The notes under the pieces are model-generated. The model made no database searches, was not told where the DNA came from, and saw only the letters and a program-made list of their open reading frames with translations. A program made the translations under genes and the position numbers. Below are positions 16,778 to 25,983 of a DNA stretch of 64,000 nt, piece after piece (position 1 is the stretch's first letter; the number at the start of each line of letters is the position of its first letter). The DNA is from Alkalibacter saccharofermentans DSM 14828. GTDB taxonomy: Bacteria > Bacillota > Clostridia > Eubacteriales > Alkalibacteraceae. Location: positions 89,724-153,723 of the forward strand of contig NZ_FQTU01000005.1 in the NCBI RefSeq assembly GCF_900128885.1. The letters are read 5' to 3'.

Positions 16778-16806
16778 ATTATATACCCCCAGGGGGTATT
16801 TGTAAA
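16778..16806 (-). promoter_or_regulatory. trxA promoter with palindromic operator in the spacer
   Basis: Minus-strand -35 TTTACA (16801-16806) and -10 TATAAT (16778-16783) with exactly 17 bp between them. The spacer and adjoining bases hold the palindrome ATACCCCC-A-GGGGGTAT (16783-16799). GC-rich C-run/G-run dyads flanked by AT/TA are typical CsoR-family (copper or persulfide/CstR) operators. Confidence 0.8.
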
Positions 16807-16843
16807 CACCCTATGAAAATAATTGCCTTTTTACACTTGTTAC

Positions 16844-16871
16844 TTTACAACTATCTGACAAATGTTATAAT
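16844..16871 (+). promoter_or_regulatory. Promoter of the MenA-like gene
   Basis: TTTACA (16844-16849), 16 bp, TATAAT (16866-16871), then AAGGAG 15-20 nt further on. It is divergent from the trxA promoter. Confidence 0.7.
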
Positions 16872-16900
16872 AACTTTATCAAAAGACAAGGAGATTTACA

Positions 16901-17860
16901 ATGAACATATCAACCTTTTTAAAGCTGGCGGAAATACAAACGAAGGTAGCCAGCATGATACCCTTTTTTATTGGATCGGCATACGCCTATTACCGCTATG
17001 GTGCCTTCAACTTAATCAACTTCACCTTGATGCTTTTATCCCTGCTATGCTTTGATATGGCAGTAACGGTTCTTAACAACTATTACGATTTTGTAAAAGC
17101 CCACAAAAGAGAGGGATATGGCTACGAAAAGCACAATGCCATAGTCAAATTCGGCATAAAAGCCTCAATAGTCAGAAAGACTCTGGCAGTGCTCATAATC
17201 ATTGCCCTTCTAGCCGGGTCAGCACTTTACCTATTTACCCACCCATTGGTACTGGTAATCGGAGCCGCATCTTTTTTTGTGGGAATTATTTATTCCTTCG
17301 GTCCCGTTCCCATATCCCGTACTCCATTGGGGGAAATATTCTCCGGGTTTTTCATGGGTTTCTTTATACCCTTTTTAGCGGTATTCATACAAACCCACCA
17401 ATTGGATCCCATTGTCCTATCGTTTTCACAAGCAGTTTTCACTTTAAATGCAGATATGGATTTTTTGATCAGGATTCTGATAATATCCTGGCCTTTGGTC
17501 GCCGGTATAGGCAATATAATGCTTGCCAACAACCTCTGCGATATGGAAGAGGACATCGCCAACAAACGCTACACTCTTCCTATATACATAGGAAAAAAGA
17601 ACGGGCTGAGGCTATTTGAAACAGCTAGCTACTCCTCTTATATAGCCATATTTTTGGGGATATTTTCCCAAACCCTTCCCTTATATGCTTTAATCTGCCT
17701 TGTCACGTTCTTGCCTGTACGAAAGAATATCGGGACATTTAAAATAAAGCAGACAAAAAAAGACACCTTTTCAGTGTCCATAAAAAACTTTTTGATCATC
17801 AACTTCACTTTGCTCGTCGTTTTAAGCATTTCAGTTGTCTTAAAGGCAACTGGATTCTAA
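16901..17860 (+). CDS. menA: UbiA family prenyltransferase, MenA-like
   Basis: A 319-residue, nine-helix membrane protein of the UbiA superfamily. The two aspartate-rich prenyl-diphosphate sites are visible: NNYYDF (Asn59 to Asp63) and NNLCDMEED. MenA attaches a polyprenyl chain to 1,4-dihydroxy-2-naphthoate in menaquinone synthesis, and the length and motifs fit that group best, including VLNNYYD and the RTPLGE loop. No other men gene is in the window, and a fermentative organism may use the product differently or the enzyme may act on another aromatic acceptor. It is monocistronic, with a clear promoter and a terminator. Confidence 0.82.
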   Translation: MNISTFLKLAEIQTKVASMIPFFIGSAYAYYRYGAFNLINFTLMLLSLLCFDMAVTVLNNYYDFVKAHKREGYGYEKHNAIVKFGIKASIVRKTLAVLIIIALLAGSALYLFTHPLVLVIGAASFFVGIIYSFGPVPISRTPLGEIFSGFFMGFFIPFLAVFIQTHQLDPIVLSFSQAVFTLNADMDFLIRILIISWPLVAGIGNIMLANNLCDMEEDIANKRYTLPIYIGKKNGLRLFETASYSSYIAIFLGIFSQTLPLYALICLVTFLPVRKNIGTFKIKQTKKDTFSVSIKNFLIINFTLLVVLSISVVLKATGF

Positions 17861-17936
17861 AGATCCTCCACCAAAAGCGACTTGCAGTATAGTCGGGAGA
17901 GAGTATAGCAAGAATGCACTTTTAGGAAGGATCTTG

Positions 17937-17977
17937 TAAAATCCAGCAGATGAGGCTTCCTCATCTGTAAGATTTTA
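17937..17977. terminator. Terminator between the MenA-like and flavodiiron genes
   Basis: Nine-bp stem CAGATGAGG / CCTCATCTG with a CTT loop, extended by TAAAATC / GATTTTA arms. It lies between convergent genes. Confidence 0.8.
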
Positions 17978-18055
17978 TTTAACTTACTCTAGTATCATTA
18001 TATACCAGATCTACCTCTATATCCACGCTTTTTTAACTTCAACCCTCTTTAGTTC

Positions 18056-19249
18056 TCAGTCAAGGCACTCAGCTGCAAACAGCTTTCCGAAATTTTCAGC
18101 AGCTTCAATCGCCGCTTCATCCGGATTCCACATTGCTTTAACGCTCTCAAGAGGAATCTCGAAGCCTGCCTCATGGAGCCAATCCTCTATTATCTTAACA
18201 GACTCGCCGCTCCATCCATAAGTGCCGAATGCTCCTGCTTTTTTATTTTTCATCCCCAAGCCCTTTAGCATCTCCAGTATCCCTGCAGTAGCATAGGTTA
18301 TGCCCTTATTTACCGTGGGGGATCCTACCAGTATCGCCTTTGACTTGAAGGCCTCGGATAAGACATCGTTTTTGTCTGACTTTGAAAGATTGAACTGCTT
18401 TACCCTCACGTCCTTGTCCCCTTCAATCAAACCCTTGGCTATAGCTTCGGACATCCTTCTCGTACCGTCCCACATGGTGTCGTACAGAATGGTTATTTGA
18501 TCTTCCTTATAGTCATTTGCCCACTCGATATATTTTTCGATTATCTGAGCCGGGTTGTCTCTCCATATAACTCCATGGCTTGTGCATATGTAGTCTAGAG
18601 GAAGGTTCATGGCAACTACCTCTTTTATCTTGTTAATGACCAGCTTGTTGAAAGGGGTCAAGATATTTGCATAATATTTGAAAGCCTCACTGTAAAGCTC
18701 ATCCTGATCCACCAAGTCGTTAAATAACATCTCCGATGCATAATGCTGTCCGAAAGCATCGGTGCTGAAAAGAATATTGTCTCCCGACATATAAGTAAAC
18801 ATCGTGTCCGGCCAATGCAGCATCCTTGCCTCTACAAACGCTAGAGTCGAAGATCCAATATCTAAGGTGTCACCTGTCTTTACCGGCACGAAATTCCAAT
18901 CTTTGTGATAATGCCCCTTAAGAGACTTTACACCGTTTGCCGTGCAATATATTGGGGTATCCGGTATTTCATTCATAAGTGCGACCAAGCTCCCGCTATG
19001 ATCGATTTCTCCGTGATTTATTACTATGTAGTCAATATCCTTTAAATCTATTTCCTTTTTTAGATTAGATACGAACTCCTTGTCGTATGGCTCCCAAGCA
19101 GTATCGATTAAAACAGTTTTTTCATCTCTTATCAAATACGAATTATAGGATGTGCCCTTGTGGGTCGATAGCTCATCCCCGTGAAAGCTTCTAAGCTCCC
19201 AGTCTATTTTGCCAACCCACGTTACCTTGTCGGTTATTTTTTTGCTCAT
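18056..19249 (-). CDS. fprA: Flavodiiron protein (FprA-type oxygen/NO reductase)
   Basis: A 397-residue A-type flavoprotein. The N-terminal metallo-beta-lactamase-like half carries the di-iron ligands HGEIDH (His79, Glu81, Asp83, His84) and further His/Asp residues in LHWPDTMFTY and SHGVIW; the C-terminal flavodoxin half (from ~residue 255, ITILYDTMWDGTRRM) binds FMN. These cytosolic enzymes reduce O2 to water or NO to N2O in anaerobes with electrons from rubredoxin or similar. No rubredoxin domain is fused and none is adjacent, so the donor is unknown. A GGAGG site precedes the ATG. Confidence 0.95.
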   Translation of the reverse strand: MSKKITDKVTWVGKIDWELRSFHGDELSTHKGTSYNSYLIRDEKTVLIDTAWEPYDKEFVSNLKKEIDLKDIDYIVINHGEIDHSGSLVALMNEIPDTPIYCTANGVKSLKGHYHKDWNFVPVKTGDTLDIGSSTLAFVEARMLHWPDTMFTYMSGDNILFSTDAFGQHYASEMLFNDLVDQDELYSEAFKYYANILTPFNKLVINKIKEVVAMNLPLDYICTSHGVIWRDNPAQIIEKYIEWANDYKEDQITILYDTMWDGTRRMSEAIAKGLIEGDKDVRVKQFNLSKSDKNDVLSEAFKSKAILVGSPTVNKGITYATAGILEMLKGLGMKNKKAGAFGTYGWSGESVKIIEDWLHEAGFEIPLESVKAMWNPDEAAIEAAENFGKLFAAECLD

Positions 19250-19350
19250 TGTGAACCTCCTGTGATTTATTCAACTATTCAATACTAATTTATACCCTGC
19301 CTGAAGACTTTAAACACTACAACCTTGAGTATACAAAGAAAAACAAGATA

Positions 19351-21840
19351 TCAAATCTTTATAAATCCATTTGCAATGATTACCTCTGCCTTGTCCGGTG
19401 GCAGCGGCCTGCTGAAGTAATACCCCTGGAGCGTGTCGCATTTGTTTTCCTTTAAGAATTCCACCTGCTCTTTCGTCTCCACTCCTTCCGCAACTACCTC
19501 AAGCTCCAGGCTGTGGGCAAGTTGTATTACGCTTTCGTAGAGGCTTTTTTCCTTGTCGCTTTTATGGATGTTCATTAAAAACGAACTGTCTATTTTAAGC
19601 ACATCGATAGGAAGGTTCTGAAGGTGGTTAAGTGACGAATATCCCGTGCCAAAGTCATCAAGCGCAATGGTTATGCCATTTTTCTTCATAATATCCAAAG
19701 CCTTTAGAACGTTTTTTTCATTGGTGAGTATTGCAGTTTCAGTTATCTCAAACTCCACATCTACATTTTGGATGCTTCTATTTATAGTCTCAATGCTTTT
19801 TTCTGATATTCCTTGCCTGCTAAGCATGGTACTGGAAAGGTTGATGGAAACCTTGGGTGTAGTTATGCCTTTGCCTTTCCAACTCTTTATCTGTCGGCAC
19901 GCCTCTTCTACCACCCATTCCCCTATTGCCTCTATATGCCCGGTCTGCTCCGCTATCGGTATGAATTCTTCCGGAGATATGAAGCCTCTTTCCGGGTGAT
20001 TCCACCTTATCAAAGCTTCAAGCTTTTTGATTTTTCCGTTTGTGGCATCTACCTGGGGCTGGTAATGAAGGGTAAACTCATTGCCTAAAATGGCTTTTCG
20101 AAGCATGTTGTCCATTTCCATATATTTTTTAGATTTATCCTCCATCTCCTCAGCAAAGAGGCAGTAGCTGTTTTTACCCTGTTCCTTGGCGCTGAACACC
20201 GCAAGGTCTGCTCGCTTTAATAATGTGCCTAGATTATCGCCGTCTTTAGGATATATGGCTACGCCGCAGCTTATATTGATGTAAAATTCCTGCCCGTTGT
20301 GGATCCAGGGCTTTGACAGGCAATAATTGATTTCATTTATTTGATCGATCACGTCATCAACACCTTTGATGCCTTCCATGGAAACTATAAACTCGTCACC
20401 GCTGAGTCTCGCTGTGATTCCTTCTGAACTTACGGTGTGGGACAGCACGCTGGCCACATATCTTAACAGCTCGTCGCCTACAATGTAACCATATATCTCG
20501 TTTATATGCTTAAAGTTGTCGATATCCAAGTATAACAGCGCCATTTGATCGTTTGTGCCTTTAATTTCAGACAGCTTTTCTTCAACCTTGAAGTTGAACA
20601 TCGCCCTATTGGGCAGCTGGGTTAGTTCGTCGTAGTACGCTGCGTGATAAAGCCTCCTCTCCATTTCTTTCCGCTCAGTTATATCAGTTCCGTTAAGGAT
20701 TATTCCTCTGGTGTTTCCGACGTTGTCGTGTAGTGGACTAAAGCTCCAGAGCACGTCTACCGCCTTATTGTTCTTGGTTATTATCTTTTCTTCGATTGAG
20801 TTTGCATTTTCACCGGTTATTATTTCCCTGTATAATCCCTTTATTTTATCTTGCTTATTTCTAGGGAACAGTTCGAATACTTTTTTCCCTTTGATTTCTT
20901 CGTCTGCGTAACCTGTTATTCCTCTGGCAAAATCGTTGAACCTTAGGATCTCTCCCTCTAGAGACAGAAGCATTATGATCACTGCGGATTCTTTTATCAC
21001 ATTATCAGAAAATTCCTTTTCTTCCCTAAGGCTTTCCTGCAGCATCATCTGCTGAGTTATATCTGTGTGGGATCCTGCCATCCTTACAGGATTGCCTTCT
21101 TCGTCCCATATGCATACTCCCTTGCTTAGAATCGTCTTATAAGAGCCCTCGGCGCATCTTATCCTGTAAATGTTTTGGTAACCTCCATTGCCGCTATTCA
21201 AATATTCCTTGAGGGTTCTTTCTGCCTCGTCAGCGTCTTCAGGGTGCAACAATCCCTTCCAGCCGTCTATGGTATTTTTTATCTGCCACGGATCGTATCC
21301 GCAATATTTCAGCCACTTTTCCGAAAAAAGATACCGATCCTCTTTTATGTCCCATTCCCATATTCCGTCCTTTGCCCCGTCCACCGCCAGCTTGTACTTT
21401 TGGTCACTTAAAGACAGTTTATGATAGCTTTGCTCCAGCTCATCGTATTTTTCCGAAAGCTCCTCCTCTATGCCTATGAGTTCTTCGTGGGCAGAACTCA
21501 ATTCTTCGTAGTTATTATATATTATGACTATGGAATCTCTGTACAAAACAAGGCTCTTAAAAATTATGCCGTAAAAAATCCACCCGGTAACTAAAACGTA
21601 CAGCCAACCCTTCCATGTGCTAAACAGCGCCAAGGTCCTTACATCTTCAAATAGCTGTGCAGCCAATCTATCGGATAGCGTTATCCAGAGGCTTCCCATC
21701 ACCAGATAAATAAATATAATTTTTACCGACTCTTTTTTGGGGTCTATACCTTTTTTCATCTTGGTAAATTCGGCGAATTTTTTTTCCAGTTCCTCAATTT
21801 TTATCAGAAGCTTGTCGTCGCTTTTAATATGAATCACCAC
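19351..21840 (-). CDS. Membrane GGDEF-EAL protein with two PAS domains
   Basis: An 829-residue cyclic di-GMP enzyme. Two hydrophobic segments near residues 35-110 are followed by a coiled coil (~125-160), two PAS domains (the first with PAC-like end SHTDITQQ, the second ending NGTDITERKE), a GGDEF domain and an EAL domain. The GGDEF motif reads ARLSGDEF, the SGDEF variant found in many active cyclases. The EAL domain keeps EALIRW, ETAIL, DDFGTGYSS, KIDSSF and VAEGVET, so phosphodiesterase activity is likely. The start is GTG with a weak ribosome site, so it is the least certain part. Confidence 0.9.
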   Translation of the reverse strand: MVIHIKSDDKLLIKIEELEKKFAEFTKMKKGIDPKKESVKIIFIYLVMGSLWITLSDRLAAQLFEDVRTLALFSTWKGWLYVLVTGWIFYGIIFKSLVLYRDSIVIIYNNYEELSSAHEELIGIEEELSEKYDELEQSYHKLSLSDQKYKLAVDGAKDGIWEWDIKEDRYLFSEKWLKYCGYDPWQIKNTIDGWKGLLHPEDADEAERTLKEYLNSGNGGYQNIYRIRCAEGSYKTILSKGVCIWDEEGNPVRMAGSHTDITQQMMLQESLREEKEFSDNVIKESAVIIMLLSLEGEILRFNDFARGITGYADEEIKGKKVFELFPRNKQDKIKGLYREIITGENANSIEEKIITKNNKAVDVLWSFSPLHDNVGNTRGIILNGTDITERKEMERRLYHAAYYDELTQLPNRAMFNFKVEEKLSEIKGTNDQMALLYLDIDNFKHINEIYGYIVGDELLRYVASVLSHTVSSEGITARLSGDEFIVSMEGIKGVDDVIDQINEINYCLSKPWIHNGQEFYINISCGVAIYPKDGDNLGTLLKRADLAVFSAKEQGKNSYCLFAEEMEDKSKKYMEMDNMLRKAILGNEFTLHYQPQVDATNGKIKKLEALIRWNHPERGFISPEEFIPIAEQTGHIEAIGEWVVEEACRQIKSWKGKGITTPKVSINLSSTMLSRQGISEKSIETINRSIQNVDVEFEITETAILTNEKNVLKALDIMKKNGITIALDDFGTGYSSLNHLQNLPIDVLKIDSSFLMNIHKSDKEKSLYESVIQLAHSLELEVVAEGVETKEQVEFLKENKCDTLQGYYFSRPLPPDKAEVIIANGFIKI

Positions 21841-21947
21841 TTTTCAATTAATCATGCCCTTGCCCTATTGCATTATCCAATAAAAATATTTCAACCTCCA
21901 ATAGTATATATCGGTATGTTCTTACATATGATTTTTTCTCTTATAAT

Positions 21948-22541
21948 TTAATTAGTGACTCTAAGCTGCCCCCGGTCGACTGCTCTATCTACGATTTCCA
22001 CGACCTCCTGCCACAGAGCCGGTGCATTATCCTTAAGAATCATGTTCCTTTCCAGCACCTTGTCCCTGTTCACTTCAGGCCTTTTCCATGTATGCCCTTC
22101 AGTCCTGCTGTTTAGAAGCAGTGGCTGCATTCGATCCAGGCAGGCTGCAAATTTTGCTTCCTTGGTGTTTCTTTCTTCGAATTCTTCCCACAAGCTCCAA
22201 AATTCAGCTTCCTGATCCTCTGGCAAAATCGAAAAAAGCTTCCCTGCGCTTTCAATTTCTCTTTCGAGTTTGTCCCCGTTGCCCTCATCATCGTAACAGA
22301 AAGTATCTCCTGCATAAATTTCTACCAGGTCGTGGATTATAGTCATTTTCATCGCCTTCAGCAGATCGACATCTTGATCCACGAAGTGCTCTTTTAATAC
22401 CATCGCCATCACCGTTAGGTGCCAGGAGTGCTCTGCATCATTTTCATTCCTTCTGTCCTGTATAAGCACGCTTTGCCTTAGTATATGCTTCAGCTTGTCT
22501 ATTTCGATAATAAATTCAAGTTGTCTTTTAAGTCTGCCCAA
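21948..22541 (-). CDS. HD-domain hydrolase (YfbR/HD_3 type)
   Basis: A 197-residue protein with the metal-binding HD pattern: Arg/Glu-rich helix, AEHSWH (His38), IIHDLVEIYAGDT (His70, Asp71) and a distal LDRMQPLLLN (Asp). This is the HD_3 group, whose characterised members are 5'-deoxynucleotidases such as YfbR; no partner gene points to a substrate. It is probably cytosolic and monomeric or dimeric. A TTG start is used with GGGAG nine bases upstream; no in-frame ATG lies near the N-terminus. Confidence 0.82.
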   Translation of the reverse strand: MGRLKRQLEFIIEIDKLKHILRQSVLIQDRRNENDAEHSWHLTVMAMVLKEHFVDQDVDLLKAMKMTIIHDLVEIYAGDTFCYDDEGNGDKLEREIESAGKLFSILPEDQEAEFWSLWEEFEERNTKEAKFAACLDRMQPLLLNSRTEGHTWKRPEVNRDKVLERNMILKDNAPALWQEVVEIVDRAVDRGQLRVTN

Positions 22542-22659
22542 CTGTTTTCACTCCCGATTTTTTACTTTTATGATATCACAAAACCCGGTTTTGGGACAGG
22601 TTTCAAAACTATTATATCAATTTAGTAAAGTTATCAAACAAGGCTGAAAGACGCGGAAA

Positions 22660-22686
22660 GAGCAAAACCCGTAAATGGTTTTGCTC
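22660..22686 (-). terminator. Hairpin after the glycyl radical activase gene
   Basis: Ten-bp stem GAGCAAAACC / GGTTTTGCTC with a 7-nt loop immediately after the stop codon; the T-run is weak (TCTTTCC). Confidence 0.6.
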
Positions 22687-22690
22687 CCGC

Positions 22691-23536
22691 TTATCTTCCG
22701 CCTATATAAACCGTATATCCGGCTTTTTCAAAGTCTATTTTTATTTTTTCAACCACATCATCCTCAGGAGGGCTGACATCTTCCATTGTATATTCCTTGC
22801 CTATACCCTTGTACTTCGAGCTTCCAAATTGATGAAAAGGCAAAAGGTGAACTTCCTCTAACTTGGGATGCTTCTTCAGTATGCCTATCATTTTTTCTAT
22901 GTTTTCCTCATCCATTGTATAACCGGGTATCAACGGAACTCGTGGAATTACCTTAACGTTCTTTTCCATCAGCTTGCTAAAATTCTGAAGCACCAGGTCA
23001 AGATCTCCTTTTATTATGCGGGCAAACTTGTCGTTGTCCATTATCTTAAAGTCAAACAGAACCAAATCCGTATAGTCGGTCATCCTATCAAGAAGCTCCC
23101 AGCTTCCATGCCCTGTGGTTTCAATTGCAGTGTGGATTCCCAGGGCTTTGATTTCCTTAAGAAGCTCTGAAGCAAATTCACCGTGCAAGAGCACTTCCCC
23201 TCCGGACAACGTCACTCCCCCACCGCTTGTATCGTAGAACACCATGTCCTTTTTGACTTCTTCCAGTAAATCTTCAATGCTCATTGACTTGCCTACATAC
23301 TCCAAGGCACCTGTTGGACAATCCTCAGGCTTAGCCGGGCAGGTGTAGGCATCTTTAGCTATGCACTGTATGCAAAGGCTATTTTTCCTTATAATCTCCA
23401 CCCCGGTTTCCTGAGACTCTGGATTTGAGCACCAGGGGCACCGTAAAGGGCACCCCTTGAAAAATATCATAGTCCTTATTCCGCCCCCGTCATGGATGCT
23501 GTAGCGTTGTATGTTGAATATCAAAGGCTTCTTCAT
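22691..23536 (-). CDS. Glycyl radical enzyme activating protein (radical SAM)
   Basis: A 281-residue activase that uses S-adenosylmethionine and a [4Fe-4S] cluster to make the glycyl radical on its partner. The radical SAM motif CPLRCPWC gives Cys29, Cys33 and Cys36. A ferredoxin-like insert CIQCIAKDAYTC...CPTGAL adds cysteines for extra clusters, a feature of activases of dehydratase/lyase-type glycyl radical enzymes and not of pyruvate formate-lyase itself. TSGGGVTLSGGE is also present. It lies 10 bases after the stop of the glycyl radical enzyme gene. The ATG with GGAGG is preferred over the preceding TTG. Confidence 0.93.
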   Translation of the reverse strand: MKKPLIFNIQRYSIHDGGGIRTMIFFKGCPLRCPWCSNPESQETGVEIIRKNSLCIQCIAKDAYTCPAKPEDCPTGALEYVGKSMSIEDLLEEVKKDMVFYDTSGGGVTLSGGEVLLHGEFASELLKEIKALGIHTAIETTGHGSWELLDRMTDYTDLVLFDFKIMDNDKFARIIKGDLDLVLQNFSKLMEKNVKVIPRVPLIPGYTMDEENIEKMIGILKKHPKLEEVHLLPFHQFGSSKYKGIGKEYTMEDVSPPEDDVVEKIKIDFEKAGYTVYIGGR

Positions 23537-23546
23537 CAAGGCCTCC

Positions 23547-25844
23547 TTAAAAACCGTGTTCTGTTCTTTTTATTATATCGTCCTGGATGGATTTGTTTAG
23601 CTCTACGAATATCGCGCTGTAGCCTGCGACCCTGATGACCAGGTTCCTGTATTTCGCCGGATCTTCCTGGGCAGCTCTCAAGGTATCCGCGGATACAACA
23701 TTGAACTGGATATGCTGTATCTTAAGTCTCATGAAGGATCTTAAATATGCCACGAAATTCCGTATTCCCTCTGTACCCTTCATCACCGACGGTGAAAACT
23801 TCACGTTCAGCAAGCTTCCGTTTGTAGTCAGGTAGTTGTCAAGCTTGCTCACGCTCTTAAGAACCGAGGTAGGGCCGTGCTTGTCCCTTCCAACCATAGG
23901 GGACAGGCCTCCGTCTGCCAGCTGTTCCTTGGAAAGCCTTCCATCCGCAGTGGCTCCAACAGCTTCTCCCAAAGGTATGTGGGCTGATACTGTGTACGAT
24001 CCCGGCTGGAATATTCCACCCCGTGGGTTTTTGAATTTTTCCACCTGCTTGCAGTAATACGTCAGAACTTCCGAACCCAGGTAATCCACTTCGTCAACGT
24101 CATTTCCGTATTTTTCGTATCTGTTTATGAACTTCTGCCTCAATACTTCATTGTTTTCGTAATTGTCTCTTAAAAGCTCCACTAAATCTCCCAGGCTTAT
24201 TTCCTTGTCGTCAAAGACGTATTTCTTGACGATATATAAAGAATCGCTCAAGTTTGCAATTCCTATTCCCTGAACACCCGAGAAGTTATATATTGCTCCA
24301 CCCCAGGAAACGTCCCTTCCGTTTTCAACGCATTTTTCTATGAAGCAAGACAAAAGAGGTGTCGGGGCAAATGCTCCATGGGCTTCGTCAGTTATATTAG
24401 AACCTTCCACCATGTAGTCTACATATTCGTCGATGGTGTTTTTTATTCCCTGCATCAAATCATCAAATGAGCTTATTTTTTCGTGATTTCTCTCCAGCGT
24501 AACCTCCAGCACCTTAAGCAGGTTGAAAAGCGCGATGTCGTGAAGCCCGTAGGTCTTTCCGGGTATGCTAAGCTCAACACACCCTACCACCGAATAATCT
24601 CTGGCGTCAGGCAAAGATACTCCCCTGTTTAAGTACCCAGGTATTATTACCTCGTCGTTGAACACCTGGGGTATTCCTGTCCCAAGCCTGATGGTTTCTG
24701 CCGTTTTATTTAGAAATTCTATAGGGGATTTTTCATGAATCCGGACTCCAAGGTTAGGCTGTGGAAGCTTTATGTCGCCGTAAGTGTCCAATATTACGTA
24801 GGAAAGCTCGTTTGTGGCGTCCCTGCCGTTTATGTCCACTCCCCCCAAAATTATTGTATAACCTGTGGGAAAACCTGCAAAATATTTGGCGCTGTCTTCG
24901 CTTCTTAATAAAACCACGTCATTCATTTTAAGCCATAGACATCTCAAAAGCTCCTTTAAAAATTCCTTGTCTTCGCACTCATCCAGTGACTTCTTATAAA
25001 ATCTGTACATGTATTGGTCGAATCTTCCCGGCGAGATCGAGCTTGCATTTGACTCAAACTGCAAAGCAAGGTTCACATACCAAAACAGCTGCAGCGCGTC
25101 GTAAAGCTCAACGGGTTTTTCCGTTGATACCATCTCTGAAATCTCAGCTATTCTTATCAGCTCGTCTTTACGCTTGTCATCCGGCTCTTTTTCAGCCATT
25201 TTTCTGGCAAGCTCTGCATATCTCAATATAAATTTTTGCGTAGCCTTAAGGGTAATCAAAGCTGCCTTGTAAAAATCATTATCCTGGTACTTGGTTGAGT
25301 ATCCTTCGACTTCTTCTATCATTGACCCCAAGCCTTGTCCTAATACCTTTTCAAATGTTGGAATTATATGTCCCTGCCCCTTGTCGGTCTGGTTTATCTT
25401 AACGATTCCATCCTTGATGCTGGCTTTTACTATATCCGTCATCTTTGAGTCAACGTAATCCTTCAATGAATTCTTTTCCCAATAAGGGTACAGCACTTCA
25501 TTGAAATATTTCTTGTCTTCATCTGATACCAAGAACTGATCCTGGGGTCTTTCAGCCATAGTTTCCAGCTCGTCACGAATCCAATACGGGCTCATCTCCG
25601 GAGATGCAATGCCGGATCTAGACTTGACAGTTCTGTCTCCTACTATGAGCTCTCCTTCGTTGATCTGTATCTCTACATTCTCCAGTATATGGGCTGTAGC
25701 CATAGCCCTTCTCATTACCGGGGGCATCCCTTCGGTAGTTATATAGCTGTCTGTATAAAGCCTGGCCCTTTCAAGGGACAGCTCTCTTTTGCTTTCGAAA
25801 AGTCGGTCTTTTAATGCTTCTATTCTTTCGCTGGCTTGAGACAT
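23547..25844 (-). CDS. Glycyl radical enzyme, PflD/YbiW-like
   Basis: A 765-residue glycyl radical enzyme. The radical site RVAGYSA (Gly741) lies near the C-terminus; the thiyl-radical cysteine is Cys422 in SVVGCVELS with Glu424, the GCVE pattern of dehydratase/C-O lyase types, so it is not pyruvate formate-lyase (which has CC). Segments such as LERARLYTDSY, NQTDKGQGHII, ESNASSISPGRFDQY and GIPQVFNDEV follow E. coli PflD closely from memory. E. coli PflD and YbiW have been reported to open the ring of 1,5-anhydrohexitol 6-phosphates. The ATG is chosen because AGAGGTG lies six bases upstream. It is divergent from a DeoR regulator and next to a Gfo/Idh enzyme. Confidence 0.9.
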   Translation of the reverse strand: MSQASERIEALKDRLFESKRELSLERARLYTDSYITTEGMPPVMRRAMATAHILENVEIQINEGELIVGDRTVKSRSGIASPEMSPYWIRDELETMAERPQDQFLVSDEDKKYFNEVLYPYWEKNSLKDYVDSKMTDIVKASIKDGIVKINQTDKGQGHIIPTFEKVLGQGLGSMIEEVEGYSTKYQDNDFYKAALITLKATQKFILRYAELARKMAEKEPDDKRKDELIRIAEISEMVSTEKPVELYDALQLFWYVNLALQFESNASSISPGRFDQYMYRFYKKSLDECEDKEFLKELLRCLWLKMNDVVLLRSEDSAKYFAGFPTGYTIILGGVDINGRDATNELSYVILDTYGDIKLPQPNLGVRIHEKSPIEFLNKTAETIRLGTGIPQVFNDEVIIPGYLNRGVSLPDARDYSVVGCVELSIPGKTYGLHDIALFNLLKVLEVTLERNHEKISSFDDLMQGIKNTIDEYVDYMVEGSNITDEAHGAFAPTPLLSCFIEKCVENGRDVSWGGAIYNFSGVQGIGIANLSDSLYIVKKYVFDDKEISLGDLVELLRDNYENNEVLRQKFINRYEKYGNDVDEVDYLGSEVLTYYCKQVEKFKNPRGGIFQPGSYTVSAHIPLGEAVGATADGRLSKEQLADGGLSPMVGRDKHGPTSVLKSVSKLDNYLTTNGSLLNVKFSPSVMKGTEGIRNFVAYLRSFMRLKIQHIQFNVVSADTLRAAQEDPAKYRNLVIRVAGYSAIFVELNKSIQDDIIKRTEHGF

Positions 25845-25890
25845 ATTATTCACCTCTACATTATTATTTACTCTTATTCTATATCAATTC

Positions 25891-25907
25891 ATATTGTTTA
25901 TCAATAT
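25891..25907. promoter_or_regulatory. Candidate operator between the glycyl radical and deoR genes
   Basis: Perfect inverted repeat ATATTG-TTTAT-CAATAT in the 139-bp AT-rich divergent region. It is a possible DeoR-family site; the regulator gene also has a TATAAT box about 40 bases further on. Confidence 0.4.
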
Positions 25908-25983
25908 TTTTTCTTGTTTTATCTTTTTATTTTCTTTAACCTGTACTATAATGAATTTAAAGTATGTAACGTGGAGGATAATT

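Noticed and set aside
23547..25844. Pyruvate formate-lyase
   Set aside because: The active site has a single cysteine in GCVE, not the adjacent Cys-Cys of PFL, and the activase has extra cluster cysteines.
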